This document shows, one piece after another, positions 13,304 to 20,792 of a stretch of 20,830 nucleotides of DNA. The notes under the pieces are model-generated. The model made no database searches, was not told where the DNA came from, and saw only the letters and a program-made list of their open reading frames with translations. The stretch comes from Casp-actino8 sp041159745 (GTDB lineage: Bacteria; Actinomycetota; Acidimicrobiia; Acidimicrobiales; Ilumatobacteraceae): positions 1 to 20,830 of the forward strand of contig JBEAXP010000201.1 in NCBI GenBank assembly GCA_041159745.1, in the 5' to 3' direction. How positions within the stretch are numbered: position 1 is the stretch's first letter; the number at the start of each line of letters is the position of its first letter. Both the position numbers and the translations under genes were made by a program.

Positions 13304-14854
13304 ATGTACCTCGGAACACATGTCGCGACCACCCCCGACAAGCCGGCGCTCATCATGGCGGGATCCGGATACACCCAGACGTTCGCCCAACTCGACGCCG
13401 CCGCCAATCGGCTGTCGCAGCTGCTGCGCTCGGCCGGACTGCAACCGGGCGATCACGTGGCCATCTGCATGGAGAACCACGACCGGTTCCTCGAGGTGCT
13501 CTGGGGCTGCCATTACGCCGGCCTCATCTACACCGCCGCGTCGTCGCGACTCACCAGCAACGAACTCTCGTACATCATCAACGACTGCGCGGCCAAGGTG
13601 TTCATCACCTCGAAGTACAAGGCCGACCAAGCCGCCGAGATCGTCGCCCCCACTCCCGATGTGTCCCTGCGCCTCATGCTCGACGGCACAATTCCGGGTT
13701 ACGAATCGTACGAAGATGCGGTCGCCCGCTTCCCGGCCGAACCTCTCCCCAACCGCCTGGCCGGCAACGACATGCTGTACTCGTCGGGCACCACCGGTCT
13801 TCCCAAGGGTGTCGCCAAGCCGTTCGAAGGGACACCGCTCGAGACCTCGGCCGGCTCGGTCGCCGGCATGCTCGGCATGCTCTTCGGGTTCAGCGCCGAC
13901 AGCATCTATCTGTCGCCGGCACCCATGTACCACGCGGCTCCGCTGCGCTTCACCATGGCGGCCCAGGCCACCGGCGCCACCGCGGTCGTCATGGAGCACT
14001 TCGATGCCGAGGAGTACTTGAAGGCGGTCGAAGCCCACAAGGTCACTCACAGCCAGGTCGTTCCGACCATGTTCGTGCGCATGCTCAAGCTCGACGACGC
14101 CGTGAGGGCCAAGTACGACGTGTCGTCGATTCAGTGCGTCATCCACGCGGCCGCGCCGTGCCCGATCCCGGTCAAGAAGCAGATGATCGAGTGGTTCGGT
14201 CGAGTGATCCACGAGTACTACGCGGGCACCGAGGGCAACGGCTTCGTCTACTGCAACAGCGACATGTGGCTCGGCCACGAAGGCACGGTCGGCATGCCGG
14301 TCGGCTGCACCATTCACATCTGCAACGACGACGGTGAAGAGGTCCCGGCGTACGAGAGCGGCACCATCTTCTTCGAGGGTGGCGCGACGTTCGAGTATCA
14401 CAACGACCCCGAGAAGACGAAGAGCTCGCGTCACCCCAAGGGCTGGAGCACCCTCGGCGACGTCGGCTATCTCGACAACGACGGCTTCTTGTACCTGACC
14501 GACCGCAAGGCGTACATGATCATCTCGGGCGGCGTGAACATCTACCCGCAGGAGTCCGAGAACCTCCTCGTCACCCACCCGAAAGTCGTCGACGTCGCGG
14601 TCTTCGGCGTTCCGAACGACGACTTCGGCGAGGAGGTCAAGGCGGTCGTTCAGCCCAAGGAGATGCCGGCGTCGGCCGAGGCCGCCAAGGATCTCGAACG
14701 CGAGCTCATCGCCTTCTGCCGCGAGAACCTGGCCGACGTGAAGTGCCCGCGATCGATCGACTTCCGCCCCGAGTTGCCGCGCCACCCCACCGGCAAGCTC
14801 TACAAGCGTCTGCTCAAGGACGAGTACTGGAAGAACGCCGGGCGCTCGATCTAG
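13304..14854 (+). CDS. Acyl-CoA synthetase (AMP-forming, FadD-like)
   Basis: Activates a carboxylic acid to acyl-CoA through an acyl-adenylate. The 516-residue protein carries the motifs of the ANL superfamily: SSGTTGLPKGV at 160-170 (phosphate loop), YYAGTEG at 305-311, STLGDVGYLDNDGFLYLTDRK at 382-402 with D386 and R401 for ribose and hinge, SGGVNIYPQE at 408-417, and K498 in PTGKLYKR as the adenylation lysine. It resembles mycobacterial FadD4-like enzymes, and the acid could be a fatty, aromatic or sterol-derived chain. It is convergent with the aldehyde dehydrogenase, and the two stop codons share the bases CTAG. The ATG at 13304 has a -10 element at the right distance for a leaderless start. 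Confidence 0.93.
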   Translation: MYLGTHVATTPDKPALIMAGSGYTQTFAQLDAAANRLSQLLRSAGLQPGDHVAICMENHDRFLEVLWGCHYAGLIYTAASSRLTSNELSYIINDCAAKVFITSKYKADQAAEIVAPTPDVSLRLMLDGTIPGYESYEDAVARFPAEPLPNRLAGNDMLYSSGTTGLPKGVAKPFEGTPLETSAGSVAGMLGMLFGFSADSIYLSPAPMYHAAPLRFTMAAQATGATAVVMEHFDAEEYLKAVEAHKVTHSQVVPTMFVRMLKLDDAVRAKYDVSSIQCVIHAAAPCPIPVKKQMIEWFGRVIHEYYAGTEGNGFVYCNSDMWLGHEGTVGMPVGCTIHICNDDGEEVPAYESGTIFFEGGATFEYHNDPEKTKSSRHPKGWSTLGDVGYLDNDGFLYLTDRKAYMIISGGVNIYPQESENLLVTHPKVVDVAVFGVPNDDFGEEVKAVVQPKEMPASAEAAKDLERELIAFCRENLADVKCPRSIDFRPELPRHPTGKLYKRLLKDEYWKNAGRSI

Positions 14855-16284
14855 GCGCCCAGCACCACCATCTTGATCTCGGTCATCTCGCGGACCGAGT
14901 AAGCCGGACCCTCACGGGTGTTCCCGCTGTCGCGCAAGCCGCCGTACGGCTGCTGATCGGCGCGCCAGGTGGGCACCTCGTTCACCAACACGCCCCCGAA
15001 GTCGAGCGCGTGCACCGCTTTCAAGGCGACCGACAGATCGCTCGTGAAAATGGCCGCTTGCAATCCGAAGTCGGAATCGTTCGCGAGCCGCAGCGCCTCG
15101 TCGACGTCGGTGTACCGAGCCACCGCCACCACCGGCCCGAACACCTCGCGCGCGCACACCTTCATGTCGGGTTCGACGTCCACCAGCACCGTGGGCCGGA
15201 GCACACCGGCCGAGTCGACCGAGCCACCACAGGCCAAGCGGGCTCCGGCCGTCACCGCCTCGTCGATCCAGTTCACGACACGATCGCGTTCGCCCACCGA
15301 GATCAATGCCGACACCTCGGTCGATTCGTCGAGGGGATCACCCACCACGAGCGTGGACACCTGCGCGACCAATTCGTCGATGAAACGATCGGCGATCGAG
15401 TCGTGAACGAAGATGCGCTGAGTCGAGATGCACGACTGTCCGGCGTGGCTGAATCCGGCCAGGCGGATCTTGACCGCGGCCGCCTTCCAGTCGCCCGAGG
15501 GCTCGATGACGACCGGAGCGTTGTTGCCCAGCTCGAGACCGACCCTCTTGCGAGGCGCGCGGGAGCGAATTCCCCAGCCCACGTCGGGAGAGCCGGTGAA
15601 CGTGATGAGAGCGATGTCGGGATGGTCGACGATCGCGTTTCCCACGGTTCCGCCGCCCCCAGTCACCACGTGAATGAAGTCGGCCGGCAGCCCGCATTCG
15701 TCGATCAGCATCTCGACGAGTCGAATCGACGAAAAGGGGGTTTGCGACGCCGGCTTCAACACCACCGGGCAGCCGGCGGCGATGGCCGGTCCGACCTTGT
15801 GCACCACGAGATTGAGCGGGAAGTTGAACGGCGCGATGGCACCGACCACTCCGATCGGCACTCGCATGGTGAAGCCGATCTTTCCTTCACCGGCCGGAAT
15901 CGCGTCGAGCGGGATCACATCACCGGCCAATTTGCGGGCCTCCGCCGCCGAGAACTGGAAGGTTCCGACCGCTCGATCGACTTCGACCCGCGCGGTTCGC
16001 AAGGGCTTGGCCGCTTCGGCGGCCACGATGCGCGCGAACTCGTCGCGATGGGCGGCCAGAGCGAGAGCGGCCTTGTCGAGAACGGCCGCCCGCTGGTGAA
16101 GGGGCAGCCCGACGGCGAGCGCCCTGCGGGCGCTCTCGACCGCTCGATCGACGTCGCTCGATGCGCAGGCCGGTACCGACCCGATCAGCGCGCCATCGAA
16201 CGGGTTGCGTACTTCGATGACGTTTCCCGTTCCCGCGAAACTCTCGCCGGCCAGGCGCAGACGATGGGATGGCTGAGTCGACAT
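14851..16284 (-). CDS. NAD(P)-dependent aldehyde dehydrogenase
   Basis: Oxidises an aldehyde to the acid with NAD(P)+. The 477-residue protein has N154 (APFNFP), K177 (LKPAS), the general base E251 (GLELGNNAP) and the nucleophile C285 (GQSCIS). The motif reads ELGN where ELGG is commoner; such variants are found in several lactaldehyde/succinate-semialdehyde-like groups, so the enzyme is expected to be active. The substrate is unknown. Transcription starts in a 21-base gap shared with the divergent phosphodiesterase gene: TATCGT ends 7 bases before the ATG. Convergent with the acyl-CoA synthetase gene by a 4-base overlap. Confidence 0.93.
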   Translation of the reverse strand: MSTQPSHRLRLAGESFAGTGNVIEVRNPFDGALIGSVPACASSDVDRAVESARRALAVGLPLHQRAAVLDKAALALAAHRDEFARIVAAEAAKPLRTARVEVDRAVGTFQFSAAEARKLAGDVIPLDAIPAGEGKIGFTMRVPIGVVGAIAPFNFPLNLVVHKVGPAIAAGCPVVLKPASQTPFSSIRLVEMLIDECGLPADFIHVVTGGGGTVGNAIVDHPDIALITFTGSPDVGWGIRSRAPRKRVGLELGNNAPVVIEPSGDWKAAAVKIRLAGFSHAGQSCISTQRIFVHDSIADRFIDELVAQVSTLVVGDPLDESTEVSALISVGERDRVVNWIDEAVTAGARLACGGSVDSAGVLRPTVLVDVEPDMKVCAREVFGPVVAVARYTDVDEALRLANDSDFGLQAAIFTSDLSVALKAVHALDFGGVLVNEVPTWRADQQPYGGLRDSGNTREGPAYSVREMTEIKMVVLGA

Positions 16285-16291
16285 GTTTCAG

Positions 16292-16297
16292 ACGATA
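16292..16297 (-). promoter_or_regulatory. -10 element of predicted leaderless promoter for the aldehyde dehydrogenase
   Basis: TATCGT on the minus strand, 7 bases before the ATG at 16284. It overlaps the plus-strand -10-like element at 16294-16299 by four bases. Confidence 0.55.
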
Positions 16298-16299
16298 CT
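16294..16299 (+). promoter_or_regulatory. -10-like element before the phosphodiesterase gene, overlapping the opposite one
   Basis: GATACT, 6 bases before the GTG at 16306, keeping A2 and T6 of a -10 element. With TATCGT on the other strand it forms an interleaved two-way promoter. Confidence 0.42.
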
Positions 16300-16305
16300 G
16301 AGACG

Positions 16306-17055
16306 GTGCCGACGCATCGATACCTCTCGATCAACCACGAAGGCGGCTTCATCCCCTTCGCGCACCGTGGCGGAACCGGATTCGCTCCCGAGAACACCAT
16401 GGCGGCCTTCCGCCACGCCTACGAACTCGGCTACCGGCACCTCGAGACCGACGTCCACGCGACATCCGACGGCGTGTTGGCCGCGTTCCACGATCACGAT
16501 CTGAGCCGCACCTGCGGTCGCCCCGGTCTCATCGGAGACCTCGCATGGAGCGAGGTGGCCGCCGCCCGGGTCGACGGCGAGCATTCGATTCCGCTCATGT
16601 CCGATCTGCTCGAGGAGTTTCCCGATGCGTACTTCAACATCGACGCCAAGAGCGACACGGCGGTCGAACCACTACTCGCCCTCCTGCATCGCCACGACTG
16701 CCTCGACCGCGTGTGCATCGGCTCGTTCAGCCACCGGCGCCTGACCCGGATTCGTCGGCGCGCCCGCGCGTGCACCAGCGCCAGTCCGCGGGAAGTCGCG
16801 CAATGGCTCGCCGGCGCGGTTCCTTCGGGCCCCGATTGCTTCCAGGTTCCGGTGTCACAAGGGCCCATCCCCGTGGTGACGGCCCGATCGGTGGCCCGAG
16901 CGCAACGAGCGGGCAAGCCCGTTCACGTTTGGACGATCGACGACCCGCGCGAGATGCAGCGACTCATCGATCTCGGCGTGGACGGCATCATGACCGACGA
17001 CACCGTGGCCCTCGAGCGCATCGCTCGATCCAACGGACTGTGGCCTAACCGCTGA
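16306..17055 (+). CDS. Glycerophosphodiester phosphodiesterase family protein
   Basis: Hydrolyses glycerophosphodiesters to glycerol-3-phosphate and an alcohol. From the chosen GTG it is 249 residues, close to the usual cytoplasmic size. The TIM-barrel metal and catalytic residues are visible: H20-R21 in AHRGG, E29-N30 (PENT), E47 and D49 (HLETDV), H62/H64 in FHDHDLSRT, and NIDAK at 111-115 where NIELK or NIDIK is usual. There is no signal peptide, so it is probably cytoplasmic. The start is uncertain: the GTG at 16306 fits the GATACT element and avoids overlap with the aldehyde dehydrogenase, while the ATG at 16264 would overlap that gene by 21 bases. It overlaps the convergent P450 gene by 11 bases. 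Confidence 0.85.
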   Translation: MPTHRYLSINHEGGFIPFAHRGGTGFAPENTMAAFRHAYELGYRHLETDVHATSDGVLAAFHDHDLSRTCGRPGLIGDLAWSEVAAARVDGEHSIPLMSDLLEEFPDAYFNIDAKSDTAVEPLLALLHRHDCLDRVCIGSFSHRRLTRIRRRARACTSASPREVAQWLAGAVPSGPDCFQVPVSQGPIPVVTARSVARAQRAGKPVHVWTIDDPREMQRLIDLGVDGIMTDDTVALERIARSNGLWPNR

Positions 17056-18268
17056 CCCGCAGTTCCTTCAGCCCCCGGATGACGAAGTTCGGGTGATACT
17101 CGGGTTCGCGCACGAGTTCGAGATTCGGAAAGCGATCGACGAGACCTCGCAACGACACGTCGATCTCCTGACGCGCGAGTGGCGCTCCCACGCAGAAGTG
17201 AATGCCGCCCCCGAATCCGATGTGGGCGGTGTCGCCCCGACCGATGTCGAACTCGTCGGGCCGATCGAACCGACGTGGATCGCGCTCGGCCGAGCCGAAC
17301 AGCATCGCGACCTCGTCGCCCACGCGCATCGGCTGCCCGCAGATCTCCACGCCGTCCTCGAGCACCCAGCGTTCGAACAACTGGAGCGGGGCGTCGAACC
17401 GGAGCAACTCTTCGACCGCGACGCGCGTGTCGACCTCGCCGGCGACCAGTCGCCGCCATTGACCGCGTTGGTGCATCAGGGCGCGAATTCCGTTGCCCAG
17501 GGTGTTGACGGTCGCCTCGTGACCCGCCTCGAGCAACACCATGGTGGTCGACACGATCTCGTCCTCGGTGAGCACATCGCCTTCGTCCTCCACCCGCACC
17601 AACTCGGACACCAGGAGACCGTCGGGATTTCGCCTCTTCTCGGCGATCAGGGTTCGGGTGTACTCGATGTATTCGGCGGCCGCCCGGTCGGCACGGGCAC
17701 ACACGTCGTCGGGTGTGGAGAGTTCGTACATCTTGACGATGGAATGCGACCAGTCGAGCAAGGCTCGCGTGTCGCTCCGAGGGACTCCGAGCATCGAGCA
17801 GATGACGGCGACCGAGTAGGGCTGGGCGTAATCGGCGATGAGATCGAAGTTCGCCATCTCGGCGCAGCGATCGAAGATGTCGGCCGAGAGCGATTCGATG
17901 GACGGTCGCAGAGCGGCCACCGCTCGGGGCGTGAAGACCTTGGCCACCAATCGACGGATGCGCGTGTGGTCGGGGGGTTCGAGGCACAGCAGCGACCAGC
18001 GCTCGTGCTGCTGGAAGGCCGCCCAGCGGGAGTCGGGCTCGGCCCGGCCGACCTCGGCGTGCGAAAAGAGATGCGAGTAACTGCGCCCGAGCCTCTTGTC
18101 GCGCAACGTTTCGTGCACGTCCGAGAAGCGAGTGAGGGTCCACTGTCCGGTAGCCGGGTTGCGGAAGATCGGAGTCGCCTCGCGAATCGCCGACAGGATC
18201 GGATACGGATCGGCGATGAAGTCCGGGTCGGACGGACGGAACCGTTCGATGAGATCCGCTTCGCTCAC
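17045..18268 (-). CDS. Cytochrome P450
   Basis: Heme monooxygenase of the soluble bacterial class, 407 residues from the chosen GTG. Visible motifs: the I-helix AGHEAT at 248-253 (oxygen activation; T253), E287-x-x-R290 in the K helix, and the heme loop FGGGIHFCVGAPLAR with C359 as the iron ligand. The HTRIRRLV stretch at 101-108 is the conserved C-helix. There is no membrane anchor, as in CYP families of actinobacteria. It begins 19 bases after the LLM gene and is probably in the same operon; redox partners (ferredoxin, reductase) are not in the window. The in-frame upstream extension from 18358 overlaps the LLM gene and is rejected. The GTG lacks a Shine-Dalgarno. Confidence 0.93.
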   Translation of the reverse strand: MSEADLIERFRPSDPDFIADPYPILSAIREATPIFRNPATGQWTLTRFSDVHETLRDKRLGRSYSHLFSHAEVGRAEPDSRWAAFQQHERWSLLCLEPPDHTRIRRLVAKVFTPRAVAALRPSIESLSADIFDRCAEMANFDLIADYAQPYSVAVICSMLGVPRSDTRALLDWSHSIVKMYELSTPDDVCARADRAAAEYIEYTRTLIAEKRRNPDGLLVSELVRVEDEGDVLTEDEIVSTTMVLLEAGHEATVNTLGNGIRALMHQRGQWRRLVAGEVDTRVAVEELLRFDAPLQLFERWVLEDGVEICGQPMRVGDEVAMLFGSAERDPRRFDRPDEFDIGRGDTAHIGFGGGIHFCVGAPLARQEIDVSLRGLVDRFPNLELVREPEYHPNFVIRGLKELRVSG

Positions 18269-18287
18269 GATCGAGAGTTCGGTTCGG

Positions 18288-19451
18288 TCACTTGACCAGT
18301 GGCATGACCTCGTGCATGAAGCGCGCCATCTGTTCGTCGGCCTTCTTGTACGAGTCACCGAGCATGTGCGGGAAGATCGTGATGTACTCGAGGCCGATCA
18401 GGTCCTTGTAGAACTGCACACCCTCGGCCACCTGCTCGGGCGTTCCCAACAGAATCGTCTTGTTGTCGACCGAATCCTGCAGAGTCGGGATGAGGCCGGG
18501 CTTGGCCGGCTTTCCGTCCTCGCCCATGTAGCCGCGGCTCCAGCCGTACGGTCCCAGGAACTTCCAGAACTCGTCGTGCCCCGGAGTGGCGCTCTGCCAC
18601 GCCTTCTCGTACGAATCCTCGATTCGAACGGAGATCACGAGCATGCGATTGGCGCTCGGAGCCAACGTCGCGCCTTCGTGGGCGGCCGAGTACTTCTCGG
18701 CGTACACGTCCCAGAACCGCTTGATGAACGAGTAGTGCTGGTTCCAGAAGACGGCCGAGTGGCCGACTTTGGCCACGTAGTCGAGCGTGGGCGGACTCGT
18801 GACCGCCTGCCAGATCTCGAACGGATAGAGCGGGCGTGGCACCAAGGTCAGATCCTGAACGGTGCTGCCGCGATCGGGAATGCCGGGCAGGGGGATCTGG
18901 AAGTGCTTGCCCGAGAAGCTGAAGGTCTCCTGGGTGAGTGAACGGCGGACGATCTCCATCGACTCCTCGAACACTTCACGGTTCAGTTCGTCATCGGCCG
19001 ACTTCTCGGGATTGTCGTGCGACCCGATCGACACACCCTTGTCGTTCAGGTGCAGGACTTCGCGAGGCACCGTGCCGCGACCCACGCCGAGGACACCACG
19101 GCCGCCCGAGAGATTGTGCAGAGTGGCGAAGTCCTCGGCCAGACGCAACGGGTTCCATTGCGGAACCACGTTGAACATCGCACCCAACTTGATGCGCTTG
19201 GTCTGCGCCGCGATCCAGGTCGAGATGAGCAGACCGTTGGGGATGACTTCGTAGCCCTCGTACTGGAAGTGATGCTCGGTGGTCCAGAACGATTCGAAAC
19301 CGAGGCGATCGGCCTCGATGGCCGAGTTGACGTAATCGAGGGTCGCCTTCCACATCTGTTCGTTGGTGAACCGACGGTCCATCGGATGCGGCGGGCCACC
19401 ACCCGCGTCGTCCATCTCGACTCCACCGAAGAAGAAAGCACCGACCTTCAC
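18288..19451 (-). CDS. LLM-class flavin-dependent oxidoreductase (luciferase-like)
   Basis: TIM-barrel flavin (FMN or F420) oxidoreductase of the bacterial luciferase superfamily, 387 residues. The start MKVGAFFFGG, SFWTTEHHFQ at 54-63 and SGGRGVLGVGRGTVPRE at 116-131 are characteristic; the end (LIGLEYITIFPHM) is the last barrel strand. A GTG at 19451 is chosen because GGGAGG lies 4 bases upstream; a TTG four codons earlier would destroy that site. It heads a likely LLM-P450 operon, with an inverted repeat over its -10 region. Whether the cofactor is FMN or F420 cannot be read from the sequence, nor the substrate; its neighbours suggest oxidation or ring cleavage of a small hydrophobic molecule. 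Confidence 0.9.
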   Translation of the reverse strand: MKVGAFFFGGVEMDDAGGGPPHPMDRRFTNEQMWKATLDYVNSAIEADRLGFESFWTTEHHFQYEGYEVIPNGLLISTWIAAQTKRIKLGAMFNVVPQWNPLRLAEDFATLHNLSGGRGVLGVGRGTVPREVLHLNDKGVSIGSHDNPEKSADDELNREVFEESMEIVRRSLTQETFSFSGKHFQIPLPGIPDRGSTVQDLTLVPRPLYPFEIWQAVTSPPTLDYVAKVGHSAVFWNQHYSFIKRFWDVYAEKYSAAHEGATLAPSANRMLVISVRIEDSYEKAWQSATPGHDEFWKFLGPYGWSRGYMGEDGKPAKPGLIPTLQDSVDNKTILLGTPEQVAEGVQFYKDLIGLEYITIFPHMLGDSYKKADEQMARFMHEVMPLVK

Positions 19452-19455
19452 GAGA

Positions 19456-19461
19456 CCTCCC
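19456..19461 (-). promoter_or_regulatory. Shine-Dalgarno sequence fixing the LLM gene start
   Basis: GGGAGG on the minus strand, 4 bases before the GTG at 19451. It decides against the in-frame TTG at 19463, which lies upstream of the site. Confidence 0.72.
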
Positions 19462-19462
19462 A

Positions 19463-19482
19463 ACTGGTCAAAGAGTACCAGT
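19463..19482. promoter_or_regulatory. Operator-like inverted repeat over the LLM-P450 promoter
   Basis: Perfect 6-base arms ACTGGT (19463-19468) and ACCAGT (19477-19482) with an 8-base spacer. The repeat covers the -10-like TACTCT (19472-19477) and the expected start of transcription, so a bound dimeric repressor would block the promoter. The regulator is not in the window. Confidence 0.5.
19472..19477 (-). promoter_or_regulatory. -10-like element of the LLM-P450 operon
   Basis: TACTCT on the minus strand. A start about 7 bases downstream gives a leader of about 13 bases that contains the GGGAGG site, unlike the leaderless starts elsewhere in the window. No good -35 is seen. Confidence 0.45.
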
Positions 19483-19496
19483 CGTGCCCGGACCGG

Positions 19497-20744
19497 CTAG
19501 GGCCGTCGATCCATCCATTGCGTGGAGGTGGTCACGGAGACCAACCGACCCTGTCGATACACCCGACGATCGGCCGGCGCATCGGCGATCGCTTCGCGAA
19601 CCGATCGCGAGCGAATCAGGATCAAATCGGCTGGTGACCCCGCGGCGACGTCGACCGCCGGCCGGCCGAGCACTCGGCGAACGTCGTTGCTCACCATGTC
19701 GTAGGCGACTTCAGGTCGTTGATGCGCCGCCATGACGAGAAGAGCCGCGGTCTCGAGCGGATCGGAGCGACCCACCGGATTGAAGGGATCCTGAACGTTG
19801 TCGCCACCCGCGGCCACCAGAACTCCGGCGTCGCGGAGAACGTCGATGGGCGTGATCCCGCGGGGCATCGCCGTGTGATGATCCCAACCCTGCAGGAACA
19901 GATTCGTCTGGGGCAGCGGAACGATCGCGACTCCGGCCTCGGCCACACGCGCGGCCACTTCGCGCTGCACGTCGACGGGTTGCATCGACAGGCTCACGCA
20001 GTGACTGGCCGCCACCGGAGCCGAGAAGCCGCGGTCGATCACAGCCAGGGCCAGATCGCGAAGAGTCAGCATGTCGGCATCGAGAGTTTCGTCGACGTGC
20101 AGGTCGACCCCGACTCCGGCATCGGCGGCGGCGGACAGGGCCACGTCGATCATCCCCGGACCGTCGGCCTCGAGATGCGGACAACCGCCCACGAGATCGA
20201 CCCCGAACTCGAGCGCCGACGCCAGGGCTCGGCGGTTGCCGGCTCCTTCCGTTCCGCTGAGGGGAGAATGCATGAGCGCGACGATCTGAACGTCGACCAG
20301 GTGGGCCATGGCTCGCCGCGCCGCGTGAATCGCTCGAAGATGCATGAGGTCGGGATCGGACTCCCCCACATTCACGTGGGTGCGCACAACGGTGACTCCC
20401 GACGCCACCAACTTGGCGAGCGCCGCTTCCGCGCGCTGAGTCATCTCCTCGAGACCGAACACTCCACGCTCGGCCGCACCGATCCAGGCGTCGATGGCGC
20501 CCATGAGGTCGCCCTTCGGATTCGGGACCTTGTGCGCGGTCAGCGCCTTGTCGAGATGCGCGTGCGGTTCGGCCAGAGCGGGAAGCACGATCCACCCGCG
20601 ACCATCGAACACGTCCGCGCCCGACGAAGCGTCGACCGACAGATCGGGACCGACAGCCTCGATGCGCCCCGCGGCGATGAGCACGTCGACGGTTCGACCG
20701 CTGACGTCGACCACGTTGCGGATCAGATGCTCGGCCACGGACAC
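19497..20744 (-). CDS. CodA-like amidohydrolase (cyclic amidine/amide deaminase)
   Basis: Metal-dependent hydrolase of the amidohydrolase superfamily closest to cytosine deaminase. In 415 residues the E. coli CodA active-site set is present at nearly the same positions: H61 and H63 (EPHAHLDKA), H216 and E219 (LHVDET), H248 (ASHC) and D315 (GGDNVQDPFNPVG). The position matching the cytosine-contacting Gln156 appears to be H159 (QIVALMH), so the substrate may not be cytosine. It lies 45 bases upstream of the LLM gene. The start is uncertain between the GTG at 20744 and the GTG at 20738; the second fits CAGAAT ending 6 bases before it. Confidence 0.85.
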   Translation of the reverse strand: MSVAEHLIRNVVDVSGRTVDVLIAAGRIEAVGPDLSVDASSGADVFDGRGWIVLPALAEPHAHLDKALTAHKVPNPKGDLMGAIDAWIGAAERGVFGLEEMTQRAEAALAKLVASGVTVVRTHVNVGESDPDLMHLRAIHAARRAMAHLVDVQIVALMHSPLSGTEGAGNRRALASALEFGVDLVGGCPHLEADGPGMIDVALSAAADAGVGVDLHVDETLDADMLTLRDLALAVIDRGFSAPVAASHCVSLSMQPVDVQREVAARVAEAGVAIVPLPQTNLFLQGWDHHTAMPRGITPIDVLRDAGVLVAAGGDNVQDPFNPVGRSDPLETAALLVMAAHQRPEVAYDMVSNDVRRVLGRPAVDVAAGSPADLILIRSRSVREAIADAPADRRVYRQGRLVSVTTSTQWMDRRP

Positions 20745-20750
20745 ATTCTG
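20745..20750 (-). promoter_or_regulatory. Possible extended -10 element before the CodA-like gene
   Basis: CAGAAT preceded by TGT on the minus strand, 6 bases before the GTG at 20738. It would give a leaderless start at the second GTG, two codons inside the longer form. Confidence 0.32.
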
Positions 20751-20792
20751 ACACGCACTCCCCGACGGCTCGACGCCGCGTGGAAGACTGCG

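Noticed and set aside
13193..14785. Minus-strand open frame of about 530 codons opposite the acyl-CoA synthetase.
   Set aside because: Low-complexity, Asp/Val/Arg-rich translation with no motifs, mirroring the codon pattern of the plus-strand enzyme.
14743..16263. Long open frame upstream of the phosphodiesterase, in phase with it.
   Set aside because: It is antisense to the aldehyde dehydrogenase, which has all catalytic residues; the phosphodiesterase domain begins only after about 16340.
19452..19463. TTG start for the LLM gene.
   Set aside because: It would place GGGAGG inside the coding region, whereas the GTG at 19451 sits 4 bases after it and gives the usual KVGAFFFGG start.
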